This document shows positions 55,689 to 64,000 of a stretch of DNA of 64,000 bases, piece by piece. The notes under the pieces were generated by a model. The model saw only the letters and a list, made by a program, of their open reading frames with translations, did not search any database and was not told the DNA's origin. The number at the start of each line of letters is the position of its first letter. Position 1 is the stretch's first letter. A program made the translations under genes and the position numbers. The stretch comes from Sphingobium amiense (GTDB lineage: Bacteria > Pseudomonadota > Alphaproteobacteria > Sphingomonadales > Sphingomonadaceae), in the NCBI RefSeq assembly GCF_003967075.1, contig NZ_AP018664.1, positions 4,118,001 to 4,182,000 of the forward strand, in the 5' to 3' direction.

Positions 55689-56849
55689 ATGACTGAACTG
55701 ACTGCCGTTGACGCCACCATTGTGCCCGCTGAAAAGCCCGCAACCCGTCCGGCCCGCCCCTTCTTCTCATCCGGTCCCTGCGCCAAGCCTCCGGGCTGGA
55801 GCGCCGACAGGCTGAGCGCTGAGTCCCTCGGCCGCTCGCACCGCGCCAAGATCGGCAAGACCCGCCTCGCCTACTGCATCGACCTGATGCGCGAGCTTCT
55901 GAACCTGCCCGACACGCACCGCATCGGCATCGTGCCGGGCAGCGACACCGGCGCCTTCGAAATGGCGATGTGGACGATGCTGGGCGCGCGCCCGGTGACG
56001 ACGCTCGCGTGGGAGAGCTTCGGCGAAGGCTGGGTGACGGACGCCGCCAAGCAGCTCAAGCTCGACCCCACCGTCATCCGCGCCGACTACGGCCAGCTTC
56101 CCGACCTCAGCCAGGTCGATTTCAGCAACGATGTGCTCTTCACCTGGAACGGCACCACGTCGGGCGTGCGCGTGCCGAACGCCGACTGGATTCCGGAGAC
56201 ACGCGAAGGCCTGACCTTCGCCGACGCGACCAGCGCGGTCTTCGCCTATGAGATCGACTGGACGAAGATCGACGTCGCCACCTTCTCCTGGCAGAAGGTG
56301 CTGGGCGGCGAGGGCGGCCACGGCGTCCTGATCCTCGGCCCCCGCGCGGTCGAGCGGCTCGAAACCCACACCCCCGCATGGCCCCTGCCCAAGGTCTTCC
56401 GCCTGATGGCGAAGGGCAAGCTCGCCGAAGGCGTGTTCAAGGGCGAGACGATCAACACGCCCTCCATGCTCGCGGTCGAGGACGCCATCTTCGCGCTCGA
56501 ATGGGGCAAGTCGCTGGGCGGCCTCAAAGGTCTGATCGCCCGGTCGGACGCCAACGCCGCCGCGCTCGACAGGATCGTCGCCGACCGCGACTGGCTCGGC
56601 CACCTCGCCGCCGATCCCGCCACCCGCTCGAAGACCAGCGTCTGCCTGACGGTCGAGGGCGCGGACGAAGCCTTCATCAAGGCGTTCGCCGCTCTCCTCG
56701 AAAAGGAAGGCGCGGCCTACGACATCGCGGGCTATCGCGACGCGCCCGCGGGCCTGCGCATCTGGTGCGGCGCAACCGTCGAGACCGCCGACATCGAAGC
56801 GCTCGGGGGCTGGCTCGACTGGGCCTATGCCCAGACCAAGGCTGCCTGA
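55689..56849 (+). CDS. serC: Phosphoserine aminotransferase
   Basis: A 386-residue PLP enzyme, second step of serine synthesis (3-phosphohydroxypyruvate to phosphoserine). [17 protein letters not shown] is the family N-terminus and the PLP-binding region is [14 protein letters not shown]. It is followed by serA after 118 bases, the classic alphaproteobacterial serCA pair. AAGGAG precedes the start. Confidence 0.95.
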   Translation: MTELTAVDATIVPAEKPATRPARPFFSSGPCAKPPGWSADRLSAESLGRSHRAKIGKTRLAYCIDLMRELLNLPDTHRIGIVPGSDTGAFEMAMWTMLGARPVTTLAWESFGEGWVTDAAKQLKLDPTVIRADYGQLPDLSQVDFSNDVLFTWNGTTSGVRVPNADWIPETREGLTFADATSAVFAYEIDWTKIDVATFSWQKVLGGEGGHGVLILGPRAVERLETHTPAWPLPKVFRLMAKGKLAEGVFKGETINTPSMLAVEDAIFALEWGKSLGGLKGLIARSDANAAALDRIVADRDWLGHLAADPATRSKTSVCLTVEGADEAFIKAFAALLEKEGAAYDIAGYRDAPAGLRIWCGATVETADIEALGGWLDWAYAQTKAA

Positions 56850-56858
56850 AACAAACTG

Positions 56859-56946
56859 CGTCACCCCGGACCTGATCCGGGGTCCCGCTTCTTCATTCAC
56901 GCCGCCCGCGACGTAAAGCGGGACCCCGGGTCAAGCCCGGGTGACG
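56859..56946. repeat. 88-base inverted repeat between serC and serA
   Basis: CGTCACCCCGG ... CCCGGGTGACG encloses inner hairpins CCCCGGACC/GATCCGGGG and GGGACCCCGGGTC. It resembles the GTCA-(T/C)GCCGG dispersed repeat at 38769. It could act as a terminator-like or mRNA-stability element between serC and serA. Confidence 0.75.
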
Positions 56947-56967
56947 GTGAAACATAGGATATAACCC

Positions 56968-58548
56968 ATGCCCAAAGTCCTCATTTCCGACAAAATGGAC
57001 CCCCGCGCCGCCGCCATCTTCCGCGAGCGCGGCGTCGAGGTCGACGAAATCACCGGCAAGACCCCGGACGAACTGAAAGCGATCATCGGCCAGTATGACG
57101 GCCTCGCCATCCGGTCCTCGACCAAGGTGACGAAGGACATTCTCGACCACGCCACCAACCTGAAAGTCATCGGCCGCGCGGGCATCGGCGTCGACAATGT
57201 CGACATCCCCGCCGCCTCGGCCAAGGGCGTGATCGTCATGAACACCCCGTTCGGCAACTCTATCACCACCGCCGAACACGCCATCGCGCTCATGTTCGCG
57301 CTCGCCCGCCAACTTCCCGAAGCGAACGCGCAGACGCAGGCTGGCCTGTGGCCCAAGAACGGCTTCATGGGCGTCGAAGTCACCGGCAAGACGCTCGGCC
57401 TCATCGGCGCGGGCAATATCGGTTCGATCGTCGCCAGCCGCGCTCTCGGCCTCAAGATGAAGGTCGTCGCGTTCGACCCCTTCCTGACGCCTGAGCGGGC
57501 CGTGGAGATGGGCGTCGAAAAGGCCGATCTCGACACGCTGCTGGCGAAGGCCGACTTCATCACGCTGCACACGCCGCTGACCGACCAGACGCGCAATATC
57601 CTGAGCCGCGAAAATCTCGCCAAGACCAAGAAGGGCGTGCGCATCGTCAACTGCGCGCGCGGCGGCCTGATCGACGAGGCGGCGCTCAAGGACGCACTCG
57701 ATTCGGGGCAGGTCGCGGGCGCGGCGCTCGACGTGTTCCAGACCGAACCCGCCAAGGAATCGCCGCTGTTCGGCACGCCGAACTTCATCTGCACCCCGCA
57801 CCTTGGCGCATCGACCGACGAAGCGCAGGTCAATGTCGCGTTGCAGGTCGCCGAGCAACTGAGCGACTATCTGCTCGACGGCGGCATCACCAATGCGCTG
57901 AACGTCCCCTCGCTCTCCGCCGAGGAAGCGCCCAAGCTCAAGCCCTATATGGCGCTCGCCGAAAAGCTCGGCAGCATCGTCGGCCAGCTTGAAGGCGACG
58001 CCATCCTCGGTGTCGCGGTCGAAGTGGAGGGCCACGCCGCCGAACTCAACCAGAAGCCGATCACCGCGGCGGTGCTGGCGGGTCTGATGCGCGTCTATTC
58101 CGACACGGTGAACATGGTGAACGCGCCCTTCCTCGCGAAGGAACGCGGCCTCGACGTGCGCGAAGTGCGCCACGACCGCGAGGGCGACTATCAGACGCTG
58201 GTGCGCGTCACCGTCACCACCGAAAATGGCGACAAGTCGGTCGCGGGCACGCTCTTCGGCCACGCCCAGCCGCGCCTCGTCGAACTGTTCGGCATCAAGG
58301 TGGAGGCCGATCTCGACGGCACGATGCTCTACATCGTCAATCAGGACGCGCCCGGTTTCATCGGCCGCCTCGGTTCGACGCTGGGCGAAGCGTCCGTCAA
58401 TATCGGCACCTTCCACCTCGGCCGCCGCAATCAGGGCGGCGAAGCGGTGCTGCTGCTCTCGGTCGACGGCACCGTCACCGAACCGCTGCGCTGGGAAATC
58501 TGCAACCTCGCCGGGGTGAAGCAGGTAAAGCTGCTGCGTTTCGCTTAA
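56968..58548 (+). CDS. serA: D-3-phosphoglycerate dehydrogenase
   Basis: A 526-residue enzyme, first committed step of serine synthesis. NAD motif GLIGAGNIGSIVASRA, catalytic region NCARGGLIDE, intervening (ASB) domain, and a C-terminal ACT domain (LYIVNQDAPGFIGRLGSTLGE) expected to confer serine feedback. Long form typical of alphaproteobacteria. A DUF559 element follows 12 bases after the stop. Confidence 0.96.
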   Translation: MPKVLISDKMDPRAAAIFRERGVEVDEITGKTPDELKAIIGQYDGLAIRSSTKVTKDILDHATNLKVIGRAGIGVDNVDIPAASAKGVIVMNTPFGNSITTAEHAIALMFALARQLPEANAQTQAGLWPKNGFMGVEVTGKTLGLIGAGNIGSIVASRALGLKMKVVAFDPFLTPERAVEMGVEKADLDTLLAKADFITLHTPLTDQTRNILSRENLAKTKKGVRIVNCARGGLIDEAALKDALDSGQVAGAALDVFQTEPAKESPLFGTPNFICTPHLGASTDEAQVNVALQVAEQLSDYLLDGGITNALNVPSLSAEEAPKLKPYMALAEKLGSIVGQLEGDAILGVAVEVEGHAAELNQKPITAAVLAGLMRVYSDTVNMVNAPFLAKERGLDVREVRHDREGDYQTLVRVTVTTENGDKSVAGTLFGHAQPRLVELFGIKVEADLDGTMLYIVNQDAPGFIGRLGSTLGEASVNIGTFHLGRRNQGGEAVLLLSVDGTVTEPLRWEICNLAGVKQVKLLRFA

Positions 58549-58560
58549 GCCGACACAAAC

Positions 58561-58598
58561 GCCCTCTCCCCCAAGGGGAGAGGGTTGGGAGAGGGGGG
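58561..58598. repeat. Left inverted repeat of DUF559 element 2
   Basis: 38 bases, GCCCTCTCCCCC aa GGGGAGAGGG then TTGGGAGAGGGGG. Thirty-six of these match the reverse complement of 58947-58982 without a mismatch. It begins 12 bases after the serA stop, the same distance as element 1 from the PBP1A stop. Confidence 0.85.
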
Positions 58599-58604
58599 GC
58601 GACG

Positions 58605-58988
58605 GTGCGACTGGACCCGAAGCTGAAAGAGCGCGCGCGAGCGATGCGCGCCAATCCCACTCCGGCTGAACAGAAACTTTGGCTCGCCCTGCGCGCCAAT
58701 CGCTTCGAAAACCGGCAGTTCACGCGCCAGACGATCATCTCGCCCTATATTGTGGACTTCGCTTCCAAGGCCGCTCGCTTGGTCATCGAAATAGACGGGG
58801 ATACACATTCCGCCGAAGATCGCTATGACGCCCGGCGAACCGAGTTTTTAGAATCGCTGGGATATCATGTGATCCGTTTTGGCAATCCTGACGTGATGGA
58901 AAATCTGGAAGGGGTTTTGAGCGTGATTGGAGAGGCCATGCGTAATCCCCTCTCCCAACCCTCTCCCCTTGGGGGAGAGGGCTTTTAG
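58605..58988 (+). CDS. DUF559 endonuclease-like protein within inverted-repeat element 2
   Basis: A 127-residue DUF559 protein (Vsr-like). The core FTRQTIISPYIVDFASKAARLVIEIDGDTH holds the likely Asp and Glu ligands. Its last 14 or so codons (NPLSQPSPLGGEGF) are encoded by the right inverted repeat, and its stop ends one base before the hisZ start. The element (58561-58982) therefore lies between serA and hisZ, and no obvious target duplication was found. Its protein is clearly different from that of element 1, so the two are not a recent copy pair. Confidence 0.85.
   Translation: MRLDPKLKERARAMRANPTPAEQKLWLALRANRFENRQFTRQTIISPYIVDFASKAARLVIEIDGDTHSAEDRYDARRTEFLESLGYHVIRFGNPDVMENLEGVLSVIGEAMRNPLSQPSPLGGEGF
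58947..58982. repeat. Right inverted repeat of DUF559 element 2
   Basis: Inverted partner of 58561-58598, 36 of 36 matching bases. It encodes the nuclease C-terminus and supplies GGGGGAGAGGG just upstream of hisZ, which likely serves as its ribosome site. Confidence 0.85.
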
Positions 58989-58989
58989 G

Positions 58990-60117
58990 ATGGTCATCCC
59001 CCCCGGCCTTCTCCCTGAAGGATTGTCCGACCGCCTGCCGCCGCAGGCCGAAGCATCCGCGCGGCTGACGCGCCGCGTGCTCGATACCGTCGCCGCGCAC
59101 GGCTATGAGCGCGTCATGCCCCCGCTCGCCGAGTTTGAGGATACGCTGACGCAGCGTCTCAAATCCATGCGTCCGCAGGATCTGGTCCGCGCCGTCGATC
59201 CCGTGTCGCAGCGCAGCCTCGCCTTCCGCCCGGACATGACCGCGCAGGTCGGCCGCATCGCCGCCACCCGCCTTGCCGCCGCGCCGCGCCCCCTGCGCCT
59301 GTCCTACGCCGGGCCGGTCATCCGCCAGAAGGCGAGCCAGCTCCGGCCGGAGCGCGAGAAGCTGCAACTGGGCGCCGAACTCATCGGCACGGACAGCACG
59401 GCCGCCGCTGTCGAGATCGTCAATGTCGCGATCGAGGCGCTGCAGGCGGCCGGCGTCACCGGCCTCACCATCGACTTCACGCTGCCCGACCTCATCGACA
59501 CGCTCGCCGCCGGGCCGCTGCCGCTCGACGCGCGCGAAGTGGAGGCGGTGCGCACCGAACTCGACGCCAAGGATGCAGGCGCGCTCGTCGCGCTCAGCCC
59601 GGCGGCGGCGGCTTACCTCCCGCTCATCGAAGCGACCGGACCCTTCCACGCCGCGATGGAGCGCCTCGAAGCGTTCGACGCCCGCATCGGGGGCGCGCTT
59701 GCCAGCCGCATCGCGGGGCTGCGCGCCATCGCAAAGCCTATCGGCTGGGACATCACGCTGACGCTCGACCCCACCGAGCGGCACGGCTTCGAATTTCAGA
59801 ACTGGTTCGGCTTCTCGATCTTCGCCGAAGGTTTCATCGGCGAGATCGGGCGCGGCGGCAGCTACGCCATCGCCCGCGCGGACGGTGCCGACGAACCGGC
59901 GATGGGTTTCTCGCTCTACCCCGATCCGCTGATCGACGCGGGCTTCGGCGGAGAAAGTCCCCGCCGCATCTTCCTGCCGCTCGGGTCCGATGCTGAGCGG
60001 GCGGCGGCGCTGCGGGCCGAAGGCTGGCACACCGTCGCGGCGCTGGCCAACGGCGAGGATGGCGCGGCGCAGCGCTGCTCGCACTGGCTCGACGGAGATG
60101 AAGTGCGCGCCTACTGA
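58990..60117 (+). CDS. hisZ: ATP phosphoribosyltransferase regulatory subunit
   Basis: A 375-residue HisRS-like regulatory subunit of the short-form HisG complex (histidine synthesis). It has class II synthetase motifs (YERVMPPLAEFEDTL; RPDMTAQVGRI) but is not a synthetase. ATG 58990 is chosen because it gives the family start MVIPPGLLPEGLSDRLPPQA. hisG is not adjacent, which would be normal; the next gene is an antisense esterase, then purA. Confidence 0.92.
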   Translation: MVIPPGLLPEGLSDRLPPQAEASARLTRRVLDTVAAHGYERVMPPLAEFEDTLTQRLKSMRPQDLVRAVDPVSQRSLAFRPDMTAQVGRIAATRLAAAPRPLRLSYAGPVIRQKASQLRPEREKLQLGAELIGTDSTAAAVEIVNVAIEALQAAGVTGLTIDFTLPDLIDTLAAGPLPLDAREVEAVRTELDAKDAGALVALSPAAAAYLPLIEATGPFHAAMERLEAFDARIGGALASRIAGLRAIAKPIGWDITLTLDPTERHGFEFQNWFGFSIFAEGFIGEIGRGGSYAIARADGADEPAMGFSLYPDPLIDAGFGGESPRRIFLPLGSDAERAAALRAEGWHTVAALANGEDGAAQRCSHWLDGDEVRAY

Positions 60118-60139
60118 CGGCGCTTCGTCCCGCTCGCGG

Positions 60140-61033
60140 TCAGCGGACCAGCCGTTTCACCCAAGCGTCCACGATAGTGGTTCCCGCATAGTCCGGGTCG
60201 CCCATCGACCGGTTGATCTGCATATGTCCGCGCAGCCCGCGCCCTTCCAGTGCGTGAATCTCCACCGGCGTCCCTGCGGCCCTGAGCGCCGTTGCAAGCG
60301 CTTCGGACTGCGCCGTGCCGTCGGCGCGGTCCACATGCAGGATCAGGAAAGCGGGGGCGTTGGGCATCGTCGCATGGAGCGTAGGCGACAGTGCCTTTTG
60401 CCGAGCCGGATCGGCGCCGAACGCCTGCTCATAGGTGCCCGCCATGAAACGCCCGCCCTCCTGCATCTGCCGGGGCACGTCATAGGCTGCGCCATCGAGC
60501 GGGATGACACCCTTCACGGCGTCGGGTGCAAGGCCTGCATTGGCGAAATAGCGCATGTCCGTGCCGACCAGCGCCACAAGATGCGCGCCCGCGCTATGGC
60601 CCATCAGCACGATCCGCTCCGGATCGAAGCCCAGCGTCCCGGCCTTGCCGCGCAGATAGGCGATGGCATCCGCCACATCCTGCGCCTGCTCCTCGACCGT
60701 GGCGGCGGGGACCAGGCGGTAATTGATCGACGCAAAGGCGTAGCCAAGGCCGGTATAATGGTCGACCTTGGCCGCACCCGTCGCATTGTCTTTGCTGCCG
60801 CGTTTCCATCCGCCGCCGTGAACGAAGAGGATCAGGGGCGGTTTCGCGCCCTTGCCGCGCCAGTAATCGAGCGACTGGAGCGCATCCTTGCCATAGGCCA
60901 TGGCCTGTGCGCCGGAAGGGGTTTGCTGCCCCTTCTCCATGCGCGCCGCCCATCGTTCGCGCAGGGTCTTGGCTTCCACCCCGCCCGCCAGCAGCAGGGC
61001 GGGGATCAACAACAGGAAAAATCGCCCGCGCAT
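60140..61033 (-). CDS. Alpha/beta hydrolase, carboxylesterase of the HGGG type
   Basis: A 297-residue exported hydrolase with a signal peptide (about 1-20, IPALLLAGGVEA) and HGGGW at 72-76 for the oxyanion hole, and nucleophile Ser147 in GHSAGAHLV. Family members hydrolyse short acyl esters. It lies antisense between hisZ and purA, interrupting a common hisZ-purA order. Substrate unknown. Confidence 0.85.
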   Translation of the reverse strand: MRGRFFLLLIPALLLAGGVEAKTLRERWAARMEKGQQTPSGAQAMAYGKDALQSLDYWRGKGAKPPLILFVHGGGWKRGSKDNATGAAKVDHYTGLGYAFASINYRLVPAATVEEQAQDVADAIAYLRGKAGTLGFDPERIVLMGHSAGAHLVALVGTDMRYFANAGLAPDAVKGVIPLDGAAYDVPRQMQEGGRFMAGTYEQAFGADPARQKALSPTLHATMPNAPAFLILHVDRADGTAQSEALATALRAAGTPVEIHALEGRGLRGHMQINRSMGDPDYAGTTIVDAWVKRLVR

Positions 61034-61255
61034 CGGTGCCTCCTCGTTTCCGCCATGATCGCCGGACTGCAGGCCCGCGTGAAGCCGTTAACCTGTATCA
61101 AAGTGTAAGAGCCGCTGTCGCCTTGACGCGCCGGGCGCGGGGGGCTAACCCGCGCCGCGCATCAGGGGACGCGCTGCGTCCCTTTCATCCCACCGGCATG
61201 CCGAGTCCCGTCGAAGGGCATGGCCGGTCCGCGCGGCGGGCGGAGGACTGTATCT

Positions 61256-62545
<1,290 letters not shown>

Positions 62546-62551
62546 TATTTT

Positions 62552-62570
62552 GTTTCAGCTTTGCTGAAAC
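62552..62570. terminator. Hairpin after purA, possible terminator stem
   Basis: GTTTCAGC ttt GCTGAAAC forms a perfect 8-bp stem seven bases after the purA stop. No U-run follows, so it may be a weak terminator or a 3'-end stabiliser. Confidence 0.5.
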
Positions 62571-62576
62571 GGGTCC

Positions 62577-62652
62577 GCACCGGCCCTCTCCCCCACCCGA
62601 CCACCCAACGCAGTATCATATGGGTGGCCGGGTGGGGGAGAGGGCCGGTGCG
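62577..62652. repeat. 76-base near-perfect palindrome (solo REPIN-like)
   Basis: GCACCGGCCCTCTCCCCC... pairs with ...GGGGGAGAGGGCCGGTGC, about 31 bases per arm with one mismatch (CCCGACC against GGCCGGG), around a short loop ACGCAGTATCATA. The CCCTCTCCCCC core is shared with DUF559 element 2, but no nuclease gene lies inside. Confidence 0.85.
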
Positions 62653-62671
62653 GCTCTAAACCAAAGGCAAT

Positions 62672-62854
62672 ATGATGGGTGAGCGTTTCGAACGGCACAA
62701 ACAGCCCTGGACCGCGGACGAAATCCAGAAGCTGCACACGCTGGCGAAGAAGGGCATGGCCCTGAAAGCCATCGCCAAGGCGCTCACCCGCAGTGAGGAA
62801 TCGGTGAAAGTCCGCGCCAAGCAGGACGGGCTTTCCATCGCCAAGCTGCGCTGA
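62672..62854 (+). CDS. Small HTH/SANT-like hypothetical protein
   Basis: A 60-residue basic protein (MMGERFERHKQPWTADEIQKLHTLAKKGMALKAIAKAL) resembling small Myb/SANT or homeodomain-like helix-turn-helix DNA-binding proteins. It starts at 62672 or ATG 62675. Common in alphaproteobacteria as an unannotated protein. Function unknown; conserved size and basic character support a real gene. Confidence 0.65.
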   Translation: MMGERFERHKQPWTADEIQKLHTLAKKGMALKAIAKALTRSEESVKVRAKQDGLSIAKLR

Positions 62855-62915
62855 TCCTGACTCGACGGTAGGCGGTCGCCATGCGATGACTGCACGTTCC
62901 ACAGGGAGGCTACGC

Positions 62916-63497
62916 ATGGCGCTCGACATCCTCGTCCTCTACGGTTCCTACCGCCGCGGCCGCCTCGGCATCCGGCTCGCCGACTATCTGGTGCGGGGTT
63001 TTGAAGGGCTGGGCCACCAGGCGGAACTGGTCGATGCGAAAGCCATCAACCTTCCCATGCTCGACCTGCGCTACAGCGACCATGCGGAAGGGCAGGCGCC
63101 TGCCGCCATGGCGCGGCTGGCCGAACGCCTGAAGGCCGCCGACGCCTTCGTCTTCGTCGCGGGCGAATATAATCGCGGCATCCAGCCGGGCCTCAAGAAC
63201 CTCGTCGACCATTATCTGACCGAATTCGACCGCCGCCCCGCCGCCATCGCCAGCTATTCGATGGGCCGCTTCGCCGGTGTCAATTCCCACGCCGACTGGA
63301 CGGTGACGCTTTCCGCCATGGGCATGGCCGTGGTGCCCGAGCGGCTGAGCGTCGGCCAGATCCACCAGACGCTCGACGAACAGGCGCAGCCTCAGGGCGA
63401 AGGCGGCGCGGCGCTGGAGCGCGGTTTCGCGGGCTTTTCCCGCTCGCTCATCTGGTGGGCGGAGGCAGCGAAGGCGGCCCGCGATCCTGCTCTGTAA
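62916..63497 (+). CDS. NADPH-dependent FMN reductase-family flavoprotein
   Basis: A 193-residue flavodoxin-like reductase. ILVLYGSYRRGRLGIRLADYL is the phosphate-binding start and VFVAGEYNRGIQPGLKNLVDH the flavin loop. It resembles ChrR/ArsH-type quinone or azo reductases. I start at ATG 62916 with GGAGG upstream. Confidence 0.85.
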   Translation: MALDILVLYGSYRRGRLGIRLADYLVRGFEGLGHQAELVDAKAINLPMLDLRYSDHAEGQAPAAMARLAERLKAADAFVFVAGEYNRGIQPGLKNLVDHYLTEFDRRPAAIASYSMGRFAGVNSHADWTVTLSAMGMAVVPERLSVGQIHQTLDEQAQPQGEGGAALERGFAGFSRSLIWWAEAAKAARDPAL

Positions 63498-63575
63498 CTT
63501 TTTGTTGCAACGCAGCATGAAGGGAGCATCACGCGGCTTTTAGGCGTTGCGTCTGTCCATCTGCCGGAGTGCCCC

Positions 63576-64000
63576 ATGATCGTCGATCCCGTCCCCAGTC
63601 TCAGCCGCATCGCATCGGAAGTGTGGAAGCCGCTGCTGGGCCTCTTCATATGGGACTGCGCGGTGACACTGGCCTATTTCGTGCTGCCCTTCCGCGCGCC
63701 CTCGCTCCCGCTCACCATCTTCGGCACCGTGCTCGCCCTCTTCCTCGGCTTCCGCTCGAACAGCGCCTATGCCCGCTGGTGGGAAGCGCGTACGCTCTGG
63801 GGTGCGATGATCAACGCCTCGCGCAGCCTGTCGCGCGCCACCCGCAATTTCCTGCCCGATCCCGACGCGGTCGAACTCAAGCGCGAGATCGTCAGGCGCC
63901 AGATCGCCTATGTGAACGCGCTGCGCTGCCAGCTCCGCCGCCAGCCGATCGGCGAAGATGTGACGAAATTCCTCAATGAAGAGGATAAGGGCAAGGCGCT
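63576..64000 (+). CDS. Bestrophin-family chloride channel homologue, truncated by window end
   Basis: The first 141 residues of a bestrophin (UPF0187). Membrane segments GLFIWDCAVTLAYFVLPF and ALFLGFRSNSAYARWWEARTLWGAMINASRS match the family start; bacterial members conduct ions as pentamers. The rest of the gene lies beyond 64,000. Confidence 0.88.
   Translation, partial: MIVDPVPSLSRIASEVWKPLLGLFIWDCAVTLAYFVLPFRAPSLPLTIFGTVLALFLGFRSNSAYARWWEARTLWGAMINASRSLSRATRNFLPDPDAVELKREIVRRQIAYVNALRCQLRRQPIGEDVTKFLNEEDKGKA

Overview
The window looks like an alphaproteobacterial chromosome, most likely a Sphingomonadaceae member (Sphingobium, Sphingomonas or a close relative). This rests on protein character, the rne - amidase - PBP1A - prfB and rpmH - rnpA - yidD - yidC orders, and high GC. 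No 16S gene is present to confirm the genus.

Region 1 (about 1-22,771) is the right part of an integrative conjugative element (ICE). It ends with a P4-type tyrosine integrase abutting the 3' end of guaA, a known island integration site; the left end lies outside the window. From left to right it holds: a vitamin-B6-themed cargo operon (divergent MocR/PdxR-like regulator; BenE-family transporter, pyridoxal kinase PdxY, 5-aminolevulinate synthase, class III aminotransferase, and a tRNA-Cys whose T-stem appears to have 6 rather than 5 base pairs); an MFS exporter with a LysR regulator; a complete traG - copG - trbBCDEJKLFGI mating module; a DUF2274 protein; an AlpA-like excisionase candidate; and the integrase. 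Beside the integrase there is a cluster of TACCGTCA repeats that look like integrase arm sites. No relaxase is seen in the window.

Region 2 (22,772-64,000) is housekeeping chromosome. On the minus strand are guaA, a TetA-like MFS pump, a prolyl oligopeptidase, rplQ-rpoA-rpsK-rpsM, a PhnA-like protein, engB, yidC, yidD, rnpA, rpmH, a DsbA-like protein, an M48 protease and rne. On the plus strand are an amidase, PBP1A, prfB, a methyltransferase lipoprotein, LysR, a phosphoribosyltransferase, a nitroreductase and a LOV-HTH blue-light regulator. Then follow dapD, a HAD phosphatase, LOG and extensin-like genes (minus), and serC, serA, hisZ, purA, an FMN reductase and a partial bestrophin (plus), with an esterase on the minus strand between hisZ and purA.

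The chromosomal part is full of short, structured, dispersed repeats of REP/REPIN type. Two of them are composite: a small DUF559 (Vsr-like, PD-(D/E)XK) endonuclease gene sits between inverted copies of a repeat, and the gene's last codons lie inside the right-hand copy. Solo repeats with the same architecture occur nearby without a nuclease, and others run into the coding ends of rnpA and rne. I regard the DUF559/repeat composites and the ICE-borne PLP/ALAS/tRNA-Cys operon as the two best candidates for undescribed biology here.
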